The notes below the pieces were generated by a model that searched no databases, had not been told where the DNA came from, and was given only the letters and a program-made list of their open reading frames with translations. Shown here piece after piece: positions 47,841-59,930 of a stretch of DNA of 64,000 nt. The stretch is from Lumnitzera littorea (taxonomy: Eukaryota; Streptophyta; Magnoliopsida; Myrtales; Combretaceae). A program made the position numbers and the translations under genes. How positions within the stretch are numbered: position 1 is the stretch's first letter; every line of letters begins with the position of its first letter. The DNA lies in the NCBI GenBank assembly GCA_024138015.1, contig JAMXBB010000009.1:9605661-9669660 (forward strand). The letters are read 5' to 3'.

Positions 47841-49140
47841 TATATATATCCAGGTAACATCGCATATATGATAGGTTATCTCAAGGACCACAATGGAGCA
47901 TGTTAGGAGTATATGTGAGCACCCCTCTCTTACTTGTCATAATGCGAAGTGGCCGTAAAATTAAACAACCACCCTTTCTTTAAAGAAAATATTTTGATTT
48001 TACTAAAGTGAATCATATTATTTGAAGAATTTATAATTGTTTGTTGTGATGAATGATTGTCATGGGTTTTGTTAATAAGAGTACGTGACAGACATAGTTC
48101 AAATATAATGGCTTGATATTGGAATTATCTGTCATATTGTAAGTGGTATTATATGAAGTTGCAAATGGAAGTGAAGTTATTATAAATTGATGATTAGTGT
48201 TTCAATTGACACGTACTTTAAATTGCAGACATTGCTTATGGATAGTTATTATTAGATTATTATTGAAATTGACTTACACATGCTTGAAATGTGTTGCTCG
48301 GTTATCATTAATTGATTTACATCACGTGCATTCATAGCACAGCATGAAAACGGCCCAAGAGCCATATTTTATAAAACTTGGTTTTGATTTAAGGACCTAA
48401 GGGTCATGTTTAAAAGCTTGATTTAAGAAAAGATGACCTAAGGTTCGTGTTGAAAGCTTGGTTTGCATAAAGGGACCTACGGGTCACAAGTTGTATAAAA
48501 CTTGATTATTTTTTGCAGATAGAATTGCATACTCAGTTTTGAGCAGCTAAGTGCTACTCAAATATTTTGCTCGGGAGCAGCTAAGTGCCGCTCAAATAAT
48601 TTGCTCGAGAGCCGTCAAGCAACGCTCAAATAATTTGCTTGGGAGTGCTAAGTGTCGCTTATTTTTTGCTTGATTAAGATACTAGTCAATATATGTCTCG
48701 TACATTAATATGGCATAACATTATATGCATAAGCATCTATTGATTGGTAAATTATAGTAAGCTCAGTTCTGATTGGTGCTATTCTTGCTAAATTGTTGTG
48801 ACGTTGATATTTGATGTAAATTGGAATTCACTTGTTACTATTCATATTTTATTGTATGCTTGTGCTCACTTAGCTTGATGTTAAGGGGTTGGTTTTGTTC
48901 TAACCTTAGGACCTGAAGATAGAGATAACGCTGGAGCTTAGATTAGGATAGGAACATTGAAAGTAATGGTAAAATATTATTATATTATAAAAATAACGTT
49001 GAAGGACTTAATTAGTTTATATTTGACTTATGATACCTTAATGGCCATGAGCACTATGGTGTCCTTATGTCGAGTACTTAAAAGACGCTTCTATGATACT
49101 CTATAATTAGTTGTTATTGTTAATTTTTGAACTATACATG
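47841..49140 (+). repeat. LTR-like repeat with two tandem arrays
   Basis: Array 1 (about 48376-48510) has three copies of a ~50 base unit with GACCTAAGGGTCATGTT..AAAGCTTGATT. Array 2 (about 48541-48665) has four copies of a ~36 base unit with GCAGCTAAGTGCYRCTCAAATAATTTGCTCG. The surrounding sequence resembles a gypsy LTR or leader, but borders were not found. Confidence 0.55.
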
Positions 49141-50149
49141 GTTTCCAATTGGCCTTATCCTCAACTTAAAGACGGCATAGCAATCTGTCTCTTAGGCACC
49201 TAAATACCAAATGAATAGGTCCTAGGAGGCAGAGTGCTCCACAAGCACTCCATGTGGAAGGGCCATGCATTGGGGAGAAGTCCCTCATAGAGGAGCATAG
49301 CTCTAATAAGTTATGAAGCTTATCTATTTTTGTTTTATTTAAATCATCGACAAGGACAAAGTTAGAGGAAAAAATAAAGGAAGGAAAGAAGGTGAAAAAT
49401 AAAGAAGAAAAGACAAAACTAGCAAATAGTATAATGGAAACAAAGTAAAGTAACCTAATGAACATCAAATGTAAGATTATCTAGTATTATCAATATGAAA
49501 AAAGTGAAGGAAACAAAATAAAGTTTAGTGAACATTTATGAAAATATGTGTTGTCAAAGCAAGTATGCATTTTGAAATTTTAATGAACGTTTTGAAACAA
49601 TTAATCAGCCTGATGAATGTTTTGAAGTTGAAGACAATGGAAAAACGATCATCAAATTTTCATCCTATAAACATAAGTTGAAGTGTGGATTTTACTACAA
49701 ATTATTTATCACAAACTATATTCCTATAAAAATCTCTACCAATTCTAAATCAATGCAATAAAAAGATCTCAATAACTCACAAAACTTGTAACCTTAAGAG
49801 AAGACATAAAGAAAAATTTTCAAATAACTCCAAATTCGCAAGGTAGCTCTTATTTTACATTTAGTTTGTATTTTTAAAGCCTCCCAAATTTGCAATATCT
49901 TCAAAATTTTCCATTTATGAAACACAAGCCATAAAATTTGAATCGACCATATAATTTCAATTAGTACCCAAGAAATATGATGTCACCATATTTTTGTATG
50001 TCCTTAATTTTCATCTAAGAACATGCAACAATACACTTAGGTTGGAGAAATTCCTTCTCAACCTACATTAATACATTTATCACAAACACATGGCAATACA
50101 AATTCCTAATACCTAGAATTTCTATGCAAATAATTTATCAAATGATGAT
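49141..50149. other. Intergenic sequence left of the Harbinger element
   Basis: AT-rich; may include the left end of the PIF/Harbinger element, but no terminal repeat was found. The 100-codon open frame at 49166-49468 (-) is Phe/Ser-rich and without recognised homology. Confidence 0.4.
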
Positions 50150-51000
50150 GATAATGAAAATGAAGGGGATGATGATCATAGGAAAAAGTGGAAGCAAAAT
50201 GACAACAACCTTCTTATCTACACATGGTTGAGGATCAGCAAAGACCTAGTTCCTAGGAACAATCAACTACTACAAACTTCTTGGTAATGAGTCTATTCAA
50301 AGTTTGAGGAAATATAAGCATTTGAAAAAGAGAAGAATATACGAAAAAGAACATGGCACGACGTAAATTGCAACGGGATAAAATTTCAAAGGATATCATG
50401 AAATTTAGAGCTTATTTTAACCAAATAAGATGACGAGCATAAAGTGGGAAGAGTGAGCATGATTATATAAAAAAATACTCATGATTTATTTAATCAAAAT
50501 TTTTTTTTTTAAAAAAAAAACAATGTATGGTTGAACATTATTGGTTGATATTGTATAATGAACCAAAATGCAGCTCTCAAGTTAGAAATGCTAAAAAAAG
50601 TGAAAGTAAATGAATTAAGATAAGTATATTTAGAGCATATACCAGTTTATCCTCAAACAATGATGCACTTATAAATAATGAGGTTAATGAAGAAGTCGTT
50701 CATTTACCTAATAGAGCAGTAGCTAAGAGTAAAGGAAAAGGAATAATAGAAAATATTGAGGTGATAGAAGGAGTGTTTGAAAAGTGAAAAGACTTAAATA
50801 GCACAGAGTGTGATAAAGTTGAGGTAATACACAAATTTAATGAAGTTGTCGCACTGAAGGAACACCAAAAGCAATGGAATTCGAGAAATTGATATTTTTT
50901 GCTAATACATCATCAATGAATGAAGTACAAAGGTAATGGATCGAGGACATACATTGAGAGATTAAAAAAAAGAAGGCAATAATTAGTTCTATTTTCAACT
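50150..51000 (+). pseudogene. PIF/Harbinger ORF1 (NAM-like) relic
   Basis: Broken frames show the Myb/NAM-like accessory protein of plant Harbinger elements: LLIYTWLRISKDLVPRNNQ (50210-50266), KTFxxLHCW-like CMVEHYWLIL with NEPKC (50524-50575), NAKKSESK (50587-50610), and the tail RAVAKSKGKGIIEN (50716-50757) with FNEVVALKEHQKQWN near 50837-50880. ORF1 binds the element DNA together with the transposase. There are stops at about 50286 and several later points. The transposase relic follows on the same strand. Confidence 0.7.
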
Positions 51001-51799
51001 AGCCATTATGTTGCTTTCTTATATGAAATTGTGTAAGGCTCTATCGAAAAAGTTAACTAGTGCAAAGCTTTGTCGTATAACTTTTCATTTAGGTTAAACA
51101 AATTCATCTTCAAAACTAGTCATTGTTGAATTTTTCATTAGTATATTTAGTTTAGAAAATGAGATTTATAAAAGTAGTCGTTAAAAAAGTATTTATCGAT
51201 CAAATCGAATTAAAAAAACTAGCCTTATAAGGTAGCCATTATCTATCGATTAAAACAAATTAAAAACTAGTGGCATTGAAATCCTATAAATATAGGCATG
51301 AAAACACATCTTCTCCATTCGCTTCCATATTACCTATTTCCATTAACTCTTTATGCTTCTCTTTCCACTCCAAGTATCATATCAACAGGTAACTCCTATT
51401 TTGAGTTGGAAAAAAAAAGAAGAAGCACATTTGAAGTAGTTAAACAATTAATTATATCAAAGATGAGCAATAAACAATGAGCTGATGCATTCTCTATATC
51501 AAATTCTCTTAGAGCTATGCAAGAGCTCTTATACGAAAAGACGAAAGAAAAAGTATATTAATAAATGTCATCTTAAGGGTCATAACCATTTATATATCAA
51601 TTACTTCTCCTAAAACCCAGTATATATTGTTGAATGATTTCACATAATATTTTGGATGAGAAAAGTCATATTCTTTTATATTGTAAAAGCATTGAAGGAT
51701 TGCTCTCCCTTTTTTCAAAAAAAAAAAAGAAAGAAAGAAGAGGGATATTATTGGTAAGCTTAGTGCTTCACTACTATAAAAGTGCACTACAGCTATTCA
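51001..51799. other. Spacer between the two Harbinger genes
   Basis: AT-rich; the N-terminal part of the transposase is not readable here. An A-run with GAAA repeats lies near 51715-51740. Confidence 0.4.
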
Positions 51800-52580
51800 A
51801 ATGTTAGTTTACGAAGTACCAGGAGATACTTTAGATGACTCATAGCAAATGGCTTAAAGCATAATAGTAAAGTCTGCCAAGCATTTTGTTTAATGCATCA
51901 TTGCTTGCTTCAGTGATAAGTATTCACGCAAATGAAATTCTACCAATGTTTAGTGATTACTTAATGTTGCTGAGCAACATAGATTTCTTAGTATGTTAAG
52001 GAGTATTGATTATATGCATTAGGAGTAAAAAAACTGCTTAGTTGCTTGACATGGAATGTATATTCGAGGTGATTATAATTGTCAAACAATTATGCTTAAA
52101 GTTGTTGCTTCATATGATACTTGGATATGGGAGGCATTTTCTGAAGTCCTAAGCTCAAAAAACGATATTAAAGTGCTAAAGCACTCACTCATATTTGATG
52201 ATATCTTGGAGGGAAAAGCTCCCTAGACCAACTATACCATCAATTGTGGAAACTATGATATGAGATATTACTTTACAAACGGTATTTGTCTAAAATGATC
52301 AACATTTGTCTAATTTATTTCATACCCGTATGGTCCAAATGAGCAATTATTTCCCGATCGATGGGAATCATACATAAAGGGTGTTGAACAAGCTTTTGAA
52401 ATATTACAGTCTTGTTTCCATATAATTAGTAAGCCTTTATGTTTTTGGGATTAAAAAGTATTAGGATAAATCATGCAAGCATGTATAATTCTGTATAATA
52501 CGATTATTGAGAATGAATGAGATGGGTACAATTTCGAATACAAAGTTTTGGATTATGAGGTGAGGGTACGAGTGATCTAA
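51800..52580 (+). pseudogene. PIF/Harbinger transposase (ALP1-like) relic
   Basis: YEVPGDTLDDS (51810-51842) opens the recognisable part. MLRSIDYMH (51993-52019) holds the first catalytic Asp, then WHGMYI, VVASYDTWIWEAF (52100-52138), SSKNDIKVL with the second Asp (about 52152-52178), NYTINCGNYDM, FPDRWESYIKGVEQAFEIL with the catalytic Glu (about 52347-52405), and MQACIILYNTIIENE. The order matches plant PIF/Harbinger DDE transposases and the ALP1 family. At least six stops inactivate it, though all three catalytic residues remain readable. Confidence 0.85.
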
Positions 52581-52659
52581 CACCTTATATTTCTCGTAAT
52601 TTTATTGCAAAATATACAATATATATCCAAAACAATATTAAGCTTCGTAATAAGTCAAA

Positions 52660-53830
52660 TTAACATCAATATGATATACACTTCTTCATTAGTATTATTT
52701 ATCAAAGATGATCGCACATATGTACAATCGTGATTAAGTTGTTCATCGATTAGGTCTCTAATAGAGCCTTGAATTAATAACAAAGGCTCAAAGCCCATTA
52801 TTCTTGGAAGCTTTAAAATAAAAAAAAGATACAGATACAATCTTTCTAACTTAGCTTCTCTGGTAAGAATTATCTCTTTCTCTTTTCTTTTTTGTTCTTG
52901 ATTGTTCCACATAATATTAGGGTTTGGTATTAACTCTCTCACTCTCCTTGCATTTCGTTGTTTGCAAGATATGAATCGATTGTATTCCAAAGCCAATTTA
53001 AGATGGCAAATCTCCTCTCAAGCATAATGCGTAGTAAAATCTTTGGTCCCCCTTATTTTCATCTTGTTTCTCTTAAGCAATTAATTTTTTTTTTTTATGA
53101 TAGTTAAAAAAAATATTCAAATTCACCTCACAATCAATTTCTCCACTATCACTTAAGCCATTTTCCCTACAACCAATTTCTATTGAAACAATTTTTCTTA
53201 TATATAAATTAAACACGTTACACATTCATAAAAGATAACATATCCTATTATTTATACATCTATATTTTCAACTTATGTCTATGTAAACTCATTATACATT
53301 CATCATAAAAAACATATTTTATTGTACATCTATATTTTCAACTTATAGTATATTATTCATATATTACGAATATTATTTTTTATTAGTGTAAATAATAATG
53401 CATTGTTTATTTATCATGGATATTATTTACTAATCATCTCTCAGGATATTAATGTTTGCTATTTATTTATTTATTTTTTCTTTCTTTCTTGTCATAAATT
53501 TTCTTAGACTTTTTTTTTTAATATCACTCCATTTGATTTTTACATATGGAGTTCGGATGCGCCGACGATAAGTTTTAAATGATCCAAATCTTAATTTTTT
53601 TACTCATCATATTAAATTTTATATCGCCACATAAGTCCTCTATTTGAGAAAACATTAAAGAAATAAACTGTTCACCTGTACGCCTGAGATTCCCTTTTTG
53701 CCAAAATTAAAATTCTCACAGTGTGGCAAGAAGGACGCACGTAAGATACACGCTTCTTTATTAATATTACTTCTTCAAAGCTGATCGCACATACGTACGG
53801 TCATGATCAATCCGTGCATCCACGCTCAAA
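52660..53830. repeat. Pair of ~70 bp direct repeats
   Basis: 52675-52740 (CTTCTTCATTAGTATT.., GATCGCACATATGTAC) and 53754-53820 (CTTCTTTATTAATATT.., GATCGCACATACGTAC) are about 75-80% identical and in the same orientation. In addition 53645-53690 resembles 45615-45665 (AAGAAAACAATAAAG.., TGTTCAC.TRTACRCYTGAGA). These are members of dispersed repeats of unknown class. Confidence 0.5.
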
Positions 53831-56800
53831 TTGAGTGACGATGCGGCTACCGACCTCTTTTCTCTTTAAGACAAAATAAACAGGTGGACGGCTGTTGGGC
53901 CCACGAGAGTCGGTGAAGATCTTTTTACCAAAATAACCCCAAAGAATTGGACCTCGTTATTCTCATCAGTCTTAATGGCTCTTTTTAGTTGGTTTTATTT
54001 TAACAATGTGTGAGTTGATGGTCAAAAGTAATTAAAACGAAAAAGAAAAATTGTGGGGAAGAAGCTAGCAAATAGTGGGCACCAGAAAGCGTCCTTTCTG
54101 TTTTTTCATCTCCTTTCTCTTATTACCAGAATTGAGTAGCTTTTACGTTTTAATATGATTCGATTATAGTATAATTTTTTATTAAATCTAATTTTTTTCT
54201 TAATTTTTAACAATTTCATATATTCGGATGAACAATTAAATCCAAATTTAATAATACTAATTAAAACTTTATAATCTATTTATCGTCTTGAAATATTTAA
54301 TGATAAAGATTGAGTTTTACACATTTTGTAAGCCTACAAAATAGAATAATGAGAGGATATCGAAGTATCGTAAAGCCTAATTATTTTAATACTTAAGTCA
54401 ATGAGTTGTTTCGAAGAGTAAAAGGTGCTTGAAAGCAGTAAGTAAGTAAATTTAAATACATAAAGTGACATGATATTTATAGTGGAGTGATATTGATAAT
54501 TGAAGCACATTTAAAGGGCTGAATCTTTTTTCGTAAGTATAGAAGAGTGAGCTCGTGATATTTAACGTGTCTTATATATACCAAAGATAATTGTTAACTT
54601 GATTTTTTATCCTTATCCGATGTCTTATAGTATTAAAGAACTTATTAGACCAGTTCAAGCTAGGTTTAGAGCTTGAACCTAAAGTGACATATCCTATCGA
54701 AAGAGACAAGTTAGATTCGGATCGGTTTGAAAGATTTATATTTGAAGAGCCATATTAGCATTACCTATTCAAAGTTATCAAAATAGGAAAGATTAAAAAA
54801 AATGCATAATTTAAAGAAAATCAAATGAAAGAAGTGCATATATTTATCCATGAAGCACCGGGGAGAGATAGTTTTGACGAGACTTTATCAGATCATATAT
54901 CCGTTATTATTGGTTAGCTCATTATTCCTTAAGGATTTTCGGTGCATCACTATTGTTGTTTCCTTTCACTTTAATTATTCATGGGTTTTTAATGTGTTAA
55001 TGTTATTGTATTTTTTTTTTATTTTCATAGATTTCATAACTATTTATGCATTATTTTTTTAATATCAACCAAATTTAATTTTTATACATGCATTACGAGT
55101 GCACTGATTTACTAATATTATTTACACAACAATTTTAATGCGATTATTTTTTGAAAATCAAATTGTATAATTTGATAAAAATTAAAAAACACAGAGACGA
55201 TGATACCAACTTTGGGCCCTGATTGGTGTCCATTTAAATGCACTACTTTTAACGAATTACTTTTAGAATATTAATGTCACCATTGAATACGTAATTTTAA
55301 ACTCTGCATTGATGTGGCAATAATTCGGTAATGGCGTTGGAATGTCAATGTAACCATTAATAAATACTTTATGTCAAAATTTTGGATAAGTATAAATAGT
55401 TTAGAACAAAATGAAATAAAATGGATTAGAATGGAATAATAAATCATTTTTTTTTTTGTGTTTGAAAATATTTGATATGCATAAATGGTCTATAATGAAA
55501 TGAATGAATAGATAAGAATGCAATGATAAACCCTTGCCAATATTTGGAAATATCCATAGAATAAAATTAAATGTATATATAATAATAATTATAAAAAGTA
55601 CATTTAATTATTAAATATCATGATTAAATTAAATGTCAAATGACTAATTTGATTAATAATAAATGTGGTTGGAAAAGAATCGTGGTTTCACCTTTTCAAA
55701 AGCTTTGAAGTTGGAATTTGATTCTAACTTTTAAATATACTTTTAAAAATAATGAAAGAGAATGAAATCGGGAATTATGATCCATTTCAATCTATTCTCA
55801 TGTATCAAATATAACGTAAGTGGTAATGATTCAAATTGTAAAATGAAAATTGATTTTATTTTACATTATTTAAGAAGATTATAAAAACATTTGAAACAAG
55901 ATCTATTTAAATGAAATTTTACAAAACCATAAATCTATATTTTTAAACTAACATTTTTATAGTTAAAGATTATTATAACCTAATAGTATAAATATTAATC
56001 TTCTAATCGAATGATTTAAGTTTTGTATCCTTCTTTTCAAGTTGTAATAAAACTCACCATTTTATAACTTTAAAAATATTTATAAACATTAAACCATCAT
56101 TAAAACTCCATATATTTCAATATTTTGACAACTGTTGGAGATTGTTCTGTATATTTTTAGTTGTGAAAAGCAGTTTGAAAGTTTAGACATCTAGGCATAC
56201 TTAATTGATAGACCGGGAGTGTGTACGATTATGGCCTTATTTTTTAGCCATGCATCAATAGTTAGCCTTGATCGTTAGAAGATTTTTTTAGTTATTATGA
56301 GCGTGGTGGATTTAAATTAGACCCATCTTATGAGAAAATTGGTTGAATCCTTAAAATAAATAATAATTTCTTGTTTAGATAATAAAAAGATTCAAATTTA
56401 TTAATCCAAATCTTATCATCTCTCCTTTACCGACTTTTCTCTCCTGAAAGCAACGTTCCATGGAAATGGAATAAATCTTAAGTTAATTTAGGGTTGATTA
56501 CAATTTTGATCTCCCAAACATAGCCGTTTAGCGAACATAGTTGAACTTTAATTTCATAATTCATGAAAACATGTGATCACCTCATAAATACTAAATCATT
56601 GAAAAGTTATCAATTAACTATTATTAATTATATTCATATTTGCTAAAACAATTTTAATATAGCAATATAAATATTAATTTTTCAATAGAATGACTCAAAT
56701 CTTCCTCCTTAAGTTATAATATATAATGTAATTGAAAAACAGTTATATATACATGCTAAAAGATAGCTTATTACTTTTTCCATCATTTTGAGTGTAAAAA

Positions 56801-58160
56801 GTAATCTACTAAATTTTAAGTGATAAATACTTATTTTCTTATACTTTTAGGTAAAATGACTTTGAAATTACTTTAATAAAAAGAAAAGAAAACTTTTAGC
56901 TATTTGTACTTTTTTTTAGTTATTATATATGCCTTCTTGTTAGTTAAGGTAATATTTGGTTATAAGAATCGAATAAGACAAAGATGATTAGATAAATCAA
57001 GTATAAGAAAAATTGAATAATTCAAACTTATAGTAGCATGTTTGATTTGTAGCATAAAATTTTGTGCTATCATTTGTTTGTTATACACATGTATTGAATT
57101 ATTATTATATTTTTACATTTACACTATCAATATTATCTAATATATATTTTAATTATATTTTTATATTATTTAAAATATAATTTGAATGGATTATTGAATT
57201 TATATAATTAAAGCTGTAGATTTACCGGTTATTAAAAAATTAATTATTTATATTAAATAAAAAACCATACATATATGATAAATTTGGAAAGGTATTTTTG
57301 AGAATATAAAATATTTTTGTTTTCATTCTATAATTTTATTTTTGTGTTATGATATAGATAAGATAAAATATAGATAAAAAATCGAGATTTTGCCTAATCT
57401 ATTAATCTAATTTTTTATTCGATCATTAAATAAAGTTACAAAACAAACATGAAACTAACTTTTTTTATTTAGTACAATATTGCAAAAATTATGTAGCCAA
57501 ATACTACAAAAAAGAAATAACCTTACATAAATTATGGTACTAAAAAAAAACAATACAACCTCATCATTACTTAATGCACAAGGACAGAATCTATGTATAG
57601 CCATTATACTATATTCCCACAATTTATGACCATTATACCCATTATCATACTATATTATCATAATTTGAAATATTAAAACCTTTCAAATATATTGTACCAG
57701 TTTATATTAATGAGAAATAAACCATTACATATAAAGGTTATTTTTTCTTTTCTTACCATAATCATATAAAATTACAATATGCAAAATATATTCATTGTAT
57801 AACTATATAATAATAGCCCCAAGATTTTTACAATATATACTTATGTTTTTAGGAGGGTTTTATGATCTCTTTTTCTATTTTGATGGTGTTGATTTATCTT
57901 ATATTATGTCATTTATTTATAATTTTTTAAAAATCCAAACTGTTTAATTTATAATTAATTTAATGATTTAAATTTTAAAAAATATAAATTAACGGTGATA
58001 TGGAAGGGTTATTAAAAAATAAAGATAAGCCTTATGAAATAGGTATGGTCATCACGTTAATTGAGATAATTTTGTAAGTAAATTATCGTCTGATGAATGA
58101 ATACTTTTAAAACATCAGCTACTTCTTACTTAAAAAAGAAAAAAAAAGAAAAAAAAAAAG
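53831..58160. other. AT-rich intergenic region upstream of RHD3 copy C
   Basis: 55200-55850 is MITE-like: it contains GGATTAGAATGGAATAATAA and ends with CATGTATCAAATATAACGTAAG, shared with 45480-45505. The rest is AT-rich with no coding signal. The promoter of copy C must lie at the right end, but no TATA box can be singled out. Confidence 0.45.
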
Positions 58161-59898
58161 CTAGTTCTTACAAAACAGAAAGCCAAAGGCTGCTTAGGAA
58201 AAACAATTTCTTTCCACTTTTTATTTTCCATCAATTTCATTATTCTTTTTCCTTTTATTGCAACTTTATTTTCTCCATCATCGTCAAAATTCAAAAGCAA
58301 CCAAACCAGTGTAACAAAAAGTCCGTCTTAAAATTCCGATCCTCTTCCACTATTTCCTTCTCTCTATCTCTCCATCCCGATCTCTCACCAAAAACCCTCT
58401 CCAAACTCGAATCCCTTAACTCAATCTCTCCATCTTGGATCCAATTCCAATGGGTAATTTCTCAATTTCAATTTCGTTGATCCATTTGCAAGTTCACTCA
58501 CTACACCATTTACTCTTTACTTAACCCTAATTAATCCCTTAATTTTGCTTCTCATTCATGTTGTCTGTCGATTCTGCATTAGGGCTCTTCAACTATACTT
58601 CTTTTCTTCTCTCTTTTTAACTTGATTGCAATGTTCAATATGATAAGTTGATTGATGTTCGCTGTTAACTGTTTTGGTTATTTAGTTTTATTTATATTGA
58701 TCTTTCGAGTCTGATAAAGGTTTAGGGCAATTTTCGAACTTAAGGATTGTTATAGGGATATTGATTCATGGGGCATTGAGAAATGAATCAATCTTAAACT
58801 GCAATTTCCGCCTTTTTGATCTTTTAATTGGATGTTTCCATTTACACTTCTTGTATTTCCCTTTTAGGTAGATTGCAACGTTCAATCCATGACTTGATTG
58901 ATTTTTGTGTAAAATGTTTAGGGCAATCAAACTTGGTCGATTTTGATCTGTTATGTCTATCAGTTTTTGAATCTGTTTGGTGTCGAAGATTAGCTTTAGG
59001 GTAAAGTTGTGAACTTTAAGGTTGTTACAGGGAGTCATTGAGCACCAAGAATGAATCAAATTTAAGTTGCAGTTTCCTTGTTTCTGTTGATTTTGCGTTT
59101 GACGTTTGCTGTTAGCTGTTTAGTGTATTTGGTTCGATTTGTTTTGTTCTGTTGAGTGTGTTTTTTGAGCCCTTCATTTTTTAAGGTTTTAGTGTAAAAG
59201 TTGTGATCTTTTAAGGTTTTTTGGAGTATTGAGCCATTGGGCATTGAGAAATGAATCATAGTTATGTTGCAATTTCTATGTTTCAGTTGATTTTGCATTG
59301 GGGTTTCCAATCACGTGTCTTTTAGTCTCTTTTCAACTTGATTGCAAAGTTACATATGATAACCTGGTTGGTGTTTGCTGTTAATTCTGATTTGGTTATT
59401 GTGTTTGTTATTGAATCTGCTATGAGCTGTTGATTAGAGTTTGAGGTAAAGTTTTGAACTTTAGGATCGTTATAGGGTGTCCATTTTTTGGTTAATTTTG
59501 CAGTAGTGGCTTTTCATTCACTCTTCTTTTAGTCTCTTTATAACTTGATTACAACGTTCTATTTGGTTAAAAAGCTGTCCATTTTGCTTATTGAGTTTAA
59601 TTAGGGTCTAGGGTAAAGTTTTGAACTTTAGGTTTGCTATGGGTTTTAAGTTTTTGAGTATCGAAAATTGAATCAAATAGTTATTTATGGTTTGTTTTAA
59701 TATTTTTGTTATGGTGAATTTTTGATAAATTTTCTGAACTTATCTGTAAAAAGGGTGGTGGTTTTTAGTGAAGTTGTAGTTGTGGCGGGGTATTTCTAGG
59801 GATTGTTGAGATTTAGTGTCTCCAAGGATGCTGATTGCTTGCAAGTTCTGCTGATATATGGGTGGTGTTTTTGTTGGAAATCTTGCAAGTCCTTTTTC

Positions 59899-59930
<32 letters not shown>

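Noticed and set aside
48541..48665. Short regularly spaced repeats as a CRISPR array
   Set aside because: The units are directly abutting diverged tandem repeats without unique spacers, in plant DNA.
58097..58480. 127-codon + strand frame over exon 1 of copy C
   Set aside because: It is a translation of the A-rich and C/T-rich leader in another frame; the RHD3 start and splice donor lie inside it.
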